A stretch of DNA of 64,000 nt. Origin: Panagrolaimus kolymaensis. Its lineage: Eukaryota > Nematoda > Chromadorea > Rhabditida > Panagrolaimidae. Of this stretch, positions 56,726 to 64,000 are shown one piece after another. Below the pieces are notes generated by a model, which saw nothing but the letters and a program-made list of their open reading frames with translations, was not told where the DNA came from and did no database searches. The position numbers and the translations under genes are program-made. Each line of letters opens with the position of its first letter. Positions within the stretch are counted from its first letter, which is position 1. The stretch lies in the NCBI GenBank assembly GCA_028622995.1, contig JAJQJQ010000058.1, positions 806,001 through 870,000 of the forward strand, given 5' to 3'.

Positions 56726-57247
56726 GTTTCCGGTTTCTAAAATTTGCTAAAAAATGTAAATTTATTAATTAGCCAAATAAAGGGAAAAAGCTGATTTTTA
56801 GAAAACTGATGGAAAATGCTTGCTTTAAATATTGAAAGAAAACAATTAATTTCCCTTTATTCTGTAGCTATTGTAATTTCAGCAACAAAAAAACTCTTAT
56901 TTTGGGGCGCATTAATTAAAAATACAAAACACATTTTTTTTCAAACATTGATAAGTTTTTGTTATTGGAATTTTTGTTTGTTTAGAAAACAATTATTTGA
57001 ATGATAAAATTCTAAAAATAGTCGAACAACAATGCGAAATGAAAGTGTTAAGGTTTAGATTCTCTTTTAAAAAATCGTATTTATTTATTTTTAATTAGCG
57101 AAACAAAAGTATTTATTAAAAAAAGAGAGGAATTTTAATTAATAAACGCAAATTTAATTTAAAGCTTTTCTTGTTACAAAATAATATGCAATCATGTAAA
57201 CACAAAAAAAATATTTCAATAAAAAAGAAATAAGGATAGATGTTTGT
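56726..57247. other. Intergenic
   Basis: AT-rich, between the insulin double gene's 5' end and the downstream end of the four-TM gene. An open frame at 56816-57004 has no support. Confidence 0.45.
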
Positions 57248-58723
57248 TTACCAAGCATCCACGACAGTTCCATATGCTGGATTTATATATTCAACCATTT
57301 TTTGTCGGCGTCTTGCCGATTTAACTTGATGTTCAGCTTTATGAATTTTGAATAAACCACATCCGCCAAAAATGATGGATAAAATAGAAAAAGTTCCAAT
57401 TAAAATTCCAATTCCAATTAAAATCGCAGCGAAAGCGGTTCGTTCATTAACTGTGAGGGATGGAAGGGCGTAATTTTGGATTTCTTTCTAAAAAAATAAA
57501 AAATTTATTTACTTTTATTTTGTCAGAAAATTATTTTATTGAAAAATTTATGCAAATTTCAAATAAACTTTTCAGCTTTTTTGAAGCAAAAACAAAAAAA
57601 AATCTTTCAAAAATAGCAAAAAAAAATTTAAAATAGGCATAATATTGTAAATCCGTTTCATTATAAAAATTCGAATCAAAACCAAAAACGACGAAAAAAA
57701 AGTTAATTAAAGATGCATCTCTACCATTTTTAAATCCAACAAACCTGGGAATGTAACTTCGACAAGACGATGGCTCCAAAAACAATAATAATCACAGAAT
57801 GAATAGAATTAATAATAGAAATAATAATTCTTCGCCAAGTTTGAAATTTAGCCAAATCTTTATTATTTGAATGATGTTGACTTGTTACACTTACTCCTAT
57901 AGCAGTAATTAAGCCTCCAACAAATCCAGTGATTCCCATATTTTTTTCGGTTTTTTTTAAATCAGGAGTATTAAATCCTCGACCCCATAAAATCCAAAGG
58001 GAAATTAAAATTAATACAATGGCGCAAAATTTATTGATTAAAGTTAAAAATCGATGAATTCCAATTTCTTGAATACTGTGTAAAATGCATTCCCAATTTG
58101 GACTTGCATCATCTTCTTCCGTCGCGCTTCCAGGAAGCAAAGTTTGAACTCGTCTACTTTTTTGACTTTGACGACGGCTAAGTGTTCCCATTCTTGAATA
58201 TTGTTGTTGTGGATGTTGGATTGCTCCAGGAGTGAAACCCGATGCGGATCGCATGTGTAAATAATTCATATCCTAAAATGCAAATTTTCGAAGATTAAAA
58301 GACAAAAAAGCCGATATCCATGAAAATTTTATTTTATAACTATACAAAAAAGGAAATAGCCTACATCAAAAAAAAAAATGCATAAAATTAGGGAATCAAA
58401 AATAAAACGAAAAAAGCAAACAAAAATGCTTGTTTTTCATCGCCTGCTTTTATATATTGATACTAAAAAAAGCAACAACAACAAAAAAATGTTCATGCTG
58501 AGTTTCTTTTTCTTTTAATACTCTGTATTAAAAAAAATAGATAATATAAGCTTACGTGAAAATTATTGTCACTTGGAAGGCCTAATCTTGGCATCGTTAC
58601 AGGTTCTTCTTCCAACACATATGATCGCTTCAAAGAATTTCCATCATATCGAGTCATAACAACCTATAATTCACAAATTTTTTTAAAAACTATAAATATT
58701 TTCTTAAAATAAAAATTTACCAT
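57248..58723 (-). CDS. Four-TM membrane protein, 292 residues
   Basis: Exons are 58723-58721 (ATG only), 58663-58556, 58272-57745 and 57487-57248, in phase. An in-frame ATG seven bases into exon 2 is an alternative start. A cytoplasmic N-terminus of about 105 residues with basic Ser/Arg motifs (LSRRQSQKSRR) and an acidic patch (ATEEDDASPN) precedes four membrane segments: FCAIVLILISLWILWG, GITGFVGGLITAIGVSV, SIINSIHSVIIIVFGAIV and AAILIGIGILIGTFSIL. The C-terminus is basic and ends INPAYGTVVDAW. The layout is tetraspan-like but without the tetraspanin or claudin signatures. No family was recognised. It is unrelated to the other two four-TM genes in the window. Confidence 0.7.
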
Positions 58724-59271
58724 TTTTGAACAAAATTTTTGTTGTTGCTGAAATGAAAAATTTAACAATAAAAAAAGCAATGGAATGGAATGAAAAAAAC
58801 GAATGTTAAAAAGCTTATTTTTTTTGTTGCGACAACACCTTTTTTAACAATGACTCGTCGAAAGTCGTAAAAATCAATTCATGTTTTGAAGAAAAAACGC
58901 AGCTTCTCCTTTATTTGTCAACGAAAAAAATAATAAAAAAACAATAAAATAAAATGCGTGTTATCGAATAATAATGCTTTAATTACCTTTAAATAATACA
59001 CTGAAGATCAATTTTCAAAACACGTTGCCAATTTTTTTTGATTAAATTTTTTTAATTAACTTCTCAAAAATCGCCTTACCATATCTTTTTTTGTTAATTT
59101 TGTAATTTTTTTTCTATTTTTTTGTTAAAATAAAATTTAATTTTATATTTAATCATTTTCACAAAACAAAAGATAAAAAAATATGTGTATGAATTAAATC
59201 CAAAAAAATTATCCGTTGAGAAAAACTCGGTCGGATGAAAACATTTACTTTTGAAAATCGATTTTTTAATT
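58724..59271. other. Intergenic
   Basis: AT-rich 5' flank of the four-TM gene and 3' flank of the GST gene. No gene is seen. Confidence 0.5.
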
Positions 59272-60042
59272 TCAAACATTTGATCGCTTTCGTTTAGCCA
59301 AATAATTTTGAAGTTGTGGAAGGCCATGAACTTTCTTTTTATATTCCACCAAAACAGAGAAACGTTTATCGAAATCTGGATCAATACCTTGCATGGTTGA
59401 CATATGTTCAACCAAGAAAAAATCTCCCCATGTGATTCCACTATCAACCAAGAAACCAGATTTTGATTCGCTAATCATTTTTGAAACCCAATTAAAATAA
59501 GTTTCTGAATGTGGCAAATAATTTTCTTTGTACAACGCTGGCTTGGCTCTGGAATTTCCTCCAATGGCCGCAGCGAAGTATGGTTTTATATCGACCATAA
59601 AATCTTTATGAGCGTCATAAACTGTTTCCATCATAGCATTTTCAAAGGGATCAGGTGATTCTAGACCCAATTTGGGAGCGAGATATCGTTGAATAGCACC
59701 CGATTCAAAAAGAAGTTTTCCATCAAATTCTAGAAATGGAACATGACCGGTCCAGCACTCTTAAAAAAATAATCACATTAAAATTTCTTTACGTGACCAA
59801 AAAATATTTAAATTTTCAATTTTTAAGGTTTCCAGAAATTTTAGAAAATTTGCATATTTTTTTATATTTTGTTTCTAGCTAAATAACTGAAGAATAGATA
59901 ATAACTTACTGGGTTTAAGGGTTTCCCATGTTTTATGGCTGATTCGAATATCTTCAAATTCCACTCCAGCATAATGAAACATAAGCCGAATGCATTCACC
60001 CAAACCGCGAATATCAAAATAAGTCAACTTATATTCAGGCAT
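59272..60042 (-). CDS. Glutathione S-transferase, sigma class
   Basis: Exons are 60042-59910 and 59759-59272, 206 residues, the normal length. The enzyme conjugates glutathione to electrophiles or isomerises prostaglandin-like lipids in the cytosol. The start MPEYKLTYFDIRGLGE is the standard nematode sigma-GST opening, with catalytic Tyr at residue 8. The thioredoxin-like domain continues with HVPFLEFDG and the glutathione-binding ESGAIQRYLA. The all-helical C-terminal domain contains FLVDSGITWGDFFLVEH. An upstream in-frame ATG at 60078 would add a 12-residue extension with no family precedent, so 60042 is preferred. No damaged residues were seen. Confidence 0.92.
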
Positions 60043-61581
60043 TTTTTTTGTATTATTATTTTTTGAGCTTGCAAACATTTCAACAAATCAGAAAAAAAAA
60101 ACATAAAACTGCCTTTTAGATTTTTTTCAACTTTTTATTGACAAATTTTTTAATAAAGCTTTAAAACCATGGTTTCCAGTCATAAATTAAATTTACTTAA
60201 TTGATTTATTGCCTTAAAATAAATTTTTTGTTTAACATTGACACAAATTAAATTTCAAATATTTTTATTTAACAAATAATTGGAATAATTTTGTTATCCA
60301 TTTTTTTTTGTGAATAAAATTTTTTTAATGGCAGCTTTATTGCGAATGGTTTGAAGCAAGAATTAATAATAAAACAAAGAAGCTTCATCAGTTTTTAAAA
60401 AAAATTTGGGTTGTTTAACTTTAGTGGAAAGAAATCAAAAGTATAATTTTGAGATTATTAAAAAGAGAAATTCAAGATCGATGACAAAACATTTTTAGAT
60501 TTTTCCAATATTTATAAAATTGTTTTTCTTCGAGACATATTTTTAATTGGTTTGACTGTTTCTTAGCTTTCAACTAATTAATTTTCCAGACATGTCTTTT
60601 CAATTTTCGTAACAATAAGTTTCGTAGATTTTTCTAAAAATAAAATTTCCACATTGTTGTGTTTTGAATAAAATTTTAAACAACAAAAAAAAAATAATGT
60701 TTAATTGGGAGGTGGCGTTGATGTTATAAATGGATGATGACTAACGGAAAAAACCACCTATTGTGGGCGATGACAAGAATACAGGTGTGATTTTTTTAAA
60801 TTGATAAATGCGTCACTTTCTGTTTTTGCTTGTATTTCAATAGCTTTAATGGAATCTATTGTATTTTTTTATGATTATATAAACGACCATCTATTTAGAG
60901 AAAAATTTATATTTTCTTATTATCGGTTATTTTTCCTTTGATGTGGGCTTTAATTTCAGTGGCCGCCGCATCTTTTTTTCTCTTTGATTCTCGCTTTTTC
61001 CTTGAAAGTTTAGAATTTTGAAAATTCAAGAAAAAAATAAAAGCTTTTTTTTTTAAAGTGTAAACTAAAATTTCAAAAGCAAAATTTTAAATCTTAACTT
61101 TTTTTGGACTTACATATTTTACTTTAACACTGCTTTCACTAAAATCTGTTTTGTTAATGTCGCTTCAGATAAAGACTTTTTGTTTATCGATCAAAGTCTG
61201 TTTGATTTTTTTGATGAATAATTTTAGTCTGAGTAACTGATATTTATTTTTTTTGATCAACAAAAAAAGCGAAGCTTGTCTAGCCAGGAATCAAATGATC
61301 CGCTCAAAAAAGCGATTGCTCGAAATAATGGGTTTGGGAGAAATGCAATTACAACCTATGTTTTTTTATCATTGGGTTCTCGTCTCTTTTTTTCTTTGCT
61401 AAATTATGTTTAATTTTATTTCGAAAATCGAAAAAAAAAAATAGCTTAAATTTTAAGGAATAACATTCCTAGATTCGATATCGTGGATCCCAAAATGGAG
61501 CCTTTCGTGATTTCAAGCATATTTTATTTGGGTTATTTTAATATGTTGTCCCAAATTTTCAGTAAATTCCAAAACATAATA
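60043..61581. other. Intergenic, no gene seen
   Basis: Mostly oligo-A/T with TTTTTGATCAA-type inverted motifs near 61195-61260. The ATG at 61483 is in frame with insulin gene 6 but precedes the obvious signal peptide, so it is treated as upstream sequence. Confidence 0.5.
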
Positions 61582-62060
61582 ATGGCTCGTTTCGCATTCC
61601 TTTTCTGCATTCTTATTTTGGCTATTGCCACAGTTGCAGCCCAAGAAAAATTATGTTCCATGGCTTATTTTCGGCGGAGAAATGCAATTTGTAGTGGAGA
61701 AATTGAAGTTACCACAACACCCAGCACCCCATCCATTCCTTGCCATGGTAAAAATTGATATCTTATAAATATAAATATTTTTAATTCTATGTAATTTATT
61801 TTTTAGGAACTCCTAATATTGAGGTTCATAGTAAGTTTAAAAGCAAAATAAAAATTTTTTACTTAAGTTATAACTCGGTGAATAGAATGAATCTGATAAA
61901 CAAGATTATGAAGAAGAAAAAATGAATCAAACGAGAATTATTATTTAGAAGGATGAAACTTTTATTTAAAAAAAATTCCTATTTAGGCATCACTTTCGTT
62001 TGCTGCCAATATGGATGCTATGATGCTGATATCAAAGCATGCTGTCCACCACCATCATAA
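61582..62060 (+). CDS. Insulin-like peptide 6
   Basis: Exons are 61582-61747, 61807-61830 and 61987-62060, 87 residues. The signal peptide (MARFAFLFCILILAIATV) closely resembles that of insulin gene 2. The B region is CSMAYFRRRNAIC, where the usual Gly after the first Cys is Ser. A Thr/Pro-rich insert (VTTTPSTPS) precedes the third Cys (IPCHG). A 24-nt micro-exon encodes TPNIEVH, and the A region is FVCCQYGCYDADIKACC followed by PPPS. The additional phase-1 intron is unique among the six genes here. If the micro-exon were skipped, the phase would still match, so two isoforms are possible. Expected to be secreted. Confidence 0.83.
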
Positions 62061-63402
62061 TAACAAGCTATTATCCAACTGAAACAAGGCTGATTTTATT
62101 ACCAAAAAAAACTATTTATGAGTCATTTTTTATTCCGCATTTTATTTTTTTGTTTTTTTTTCTGCCTAAAAAGATTTTTTTCATTTCAAAACTATAACTT
62201 TTGAATGCAATCTTTAAGAAAACTAAATTTTATATTAATAAATTAACTTTCAAAAATGTTTTCAAATAAAATACAGAATGTGGACTATGAACATATGTAC
62301 ATCCTCATTCCCTACGTAATTTAACACTACAGAAACAATTTCCTTTTTTTTTATCAAAAACATATCTAAATCTAAAAAAAGCCAAGTAAAGATACAATGT
62401 CTTTGTGGGGTTCTTGTTACGATGGGACTAAATAACTACATTCTGACAACATGCTTAAAATAAAATGTGTAGCTTTTTTTCCTCAAACAACACCCATACT
62501 TTCCCAAAGATCTTTTTCTTTCTTTGATTGTGTGATGTCATAATAGTAGCATAACCCCATAAAACATTTTTCGTACTTTTCGTGCACACTTTTGTACCGT
62601 AATTACAATATTTATTTCATGAGAATTAAATAAAATATTTTCTCCGCACTACAAAACTAACTACATAAATTATAATTATTAAAAAAAATTTAAAGTGTTT
62701 ACATTTAAAAAATTTCTCAAGCGTAATTTATATATAATTCTCCACAAAACCTTTGAATACATAGCGCCGAACTTTGTTTCGTACACTTTTGTTTTTGTAA
62801 TTATAAAATATCATTTATATATTTTTTGTCGGTAATTAATGGCTATTATTAAAATTCAGCCCGGTCCCACGAGGCGGTCAAGATTCTAAAGCCCAGCCCA
62901 TGTTTTTAAAAAAGAAGGATCGGTGTAAGAAACTGAAAAGGTGATAGATTTTAGCGACATGGGATAGATAAGTTTTAACAAAAAAAATTACAATATAATG
63001 ACCGTAATTTTATTTTCTATTTTGCTTAATTATACTTTTTTGTGGCATTTAGCTTATTTGAATTAATTTTTAATTTCCCTTTTCTCTAAGCATGAGAAAA
63101 TTACCCTTAGTTATTAAAAACATTAAAGTTTATTTACTTATATAAAAAAAAGTATTCCTTTTTTTAATTACTATAAAAAAACTTTTTTCTCCTTCCTATC
63201 TCGCGAATATTTTTTAATCTTGTAATAATTAAAAGTGCATTAATTTTTCAAACATCATTTAAATCTAGAAAGCTCTGTCAAAAAGATTTATTTTATTATT
63301 TTATAACCATTCTACCACAAATATTATTATTTTTTTATTTATCAAAGTTTACGGTAACCCAGTCTAGCGGCAGCCATAAATACATACATATTTCTCTTTG
63401 AT
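62061..63402. other. Intergenic, with a small GC-richer patch
   Basis: AT-rich apart from about 62857-62960 (CAGCCCGGTCCCACGAGG, AAAGCCCAGCCCATG), which stands out but does not fold into an evident tRNA and is not open. Otherwise no gene is seen. Confidence 0.45.
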
Positions 63403-64000
63403 ATGGCCACATTTTATGACTTTTTAATTGGTTCAGAATTTGCGCTTTCATTTATTTGTGAATCCTTAGCTTTTTATATATTTATCAAAATCCTTTGTCG
63501 GAGAAAAACTTATGGTCTGCTAGCTTCCGTAGAACTTTCACCAAGTATGTATTTTTATTTTTTAATGCAAATTTTAACTTCTCTTACAACAATTATTTAT
63601 GTAATTTATTATGGATTATTTTGGTTTAGAATTTATATATTTTTTAATTCATTTTTATGGTATTTTATTTTTACCATTCAAAAACTCACTTTTATGAGTT
63701 TGCCTCTCGCGGCTTTTGCACTCGGAGTGGATCGATGCTTTTGTGTTTTATATCCAATAAAATATAGGAAATCCATGCTTCCAATTTATATAACTTTAAT
63801 TATAATTTGTACAACAAATATTTATTCGATTTGGTTTATATTTATTCCGATGTTTCCTAAATGTGGTGCAACAATGTGTTACGGCAAAACGACCATGTCA
63901 GGAGATTATTCACATATTCGTTATTTTACTAGCGCCCTCACTCTTTTTACATGCACATATTTATTATTGTTATTTCGAAAAAAGAAAGAAATTCATTTAG
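63403..64000 (+). CDS. Serpentine chemoreceptor, partial (runs off window)
   Basis: The frame is open from the ATG at 63403 to the window end (199 codons, no intron so far). Hydrophobic segments alternate in the 7TM manner. At the end of the third there is FALGVDRCFCVLYPIKYR, a DRY-like motif followed by the YPIKYR seen in class A and nematode serpentine receptors. Cysteines in the second extracellular loop region (KCGATMC) are also typical. The family differs from the receptor at 78-977, which has an NRLTS motif. The 3' half is missing from the window. Confidence 0.7.
   Translation, partial: MATFYDFLIGSEFALSFICESLAFYIFIKILCRRKTYGLLASVELSPSMYFYFLMQILTSLTTIIYVIYYGLFWFRIYIFFNSFLWYFIFTIQKLTFMSLPLAAFALGVDRCFCVLYPIKYRKSMLPIYITLIIICTTNIYSIWFIFIPMFPKCGATMCYGKTTMSGDYSHIRYFTSALTLFTCTYLLLLFRKKKEIHL

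Noticed and set aside
61483..61581. Upstream in-frame ATG of insulin gene 6
   Set aside because: It would place about 33 residues before an obvious signal peptide; no other insulin gene here has such an extension.
62857..62960. Possible structured RNA in a GC-richer patch
   Set aside because: No tRNA boxes or clear stem could be traced by eye; left as a note only.
1..64000. CRISPR arrays, operons with ribosome-binding sites, rRNA genes
   Set aside because: The DNA is eukaryotic with spliced genes; no direct-repeat array or rRNA sequence was seen.

Overview
This window is nuclear DNA of a nematode. It is very AT-rich. Genes are compact and multi-exon, with short introns of about 45-70 bp, GTAAGT-type donors and TTTTCAG/TTTTAG acceptors. 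The families are typical of roundworms: serpentine chemoreceptors, insulin-like peptides, a Cys-rich hedgehog-related-like family, a Ly6/ET-module protein, an innexin, a sigma-class GST, divergent Hsp70-like and F-box proteins, and Cer/Gypsy retrotransposons. The F-box-associated proteins resemble families I associate with Panagrolaimidae; that species hint is an inference.

Layout. 0-10 kb: an SRG-like receptor, a 1-kb foldback repeat, a two-module Cys-rich secreted gene, a four-TM gene, insulin gene 1, and an F-box gene that has been split by an inverted, truncated copy of the Cys-rich gene. 10-15 kb: a secreted Lys/Ser/Glu-rich gene broken by a Merlin DNA transposon (8-bp target duplication, 105-bp inverted termini), insulin gene 2, an F-box fragment and a Ly6/ET-module protein. 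15-19 kb: a nine-exon gene with six CxxC...HxC modules. 19.7-22.2 kb: a divergent innexin ending in a CaaX box. 22.3-37.4 kb: a 15-kb stretch with no convincing coding sequence, holding one small LTR element with identical LTRs. 37.4-46 kb: a helical-repeat protein, an F-box-like protein, a second four-TM paralogue and an Hsp70-like gene with an unusual domain order. 46-49 kb: a second foldback and insulin genes 3 and 4. 49.1-54.1 kb: a full-length Gypsy element with identical LTRs but two frameshifts. 54-64 kb: a serine protease with a damaged splice donor, a tandem two-insulin gene, a four-TM protein, a GST, insulin gene 6, and a chemoreceptor running off the end.

The most notable theme is an insulin-like peptide group: six genes holding seven B/A modules, on both strands, all with a Cys-x11-Cys B motif and most with a CC...C...CC A motif. 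One gene appears to be membrane-tethered, one carries two insulin modules in one chain, and one has a lost cysteine and a new Cys/Arg-rich tail. The second theme is recent rearrangement: four transposon or foldback insertions, several of them with intact target duplications, and several genes broken by them.

Exon models were derived by hand from splice signals and reading-frame phase. Gene families were assigned from recognised motifs without any database search.
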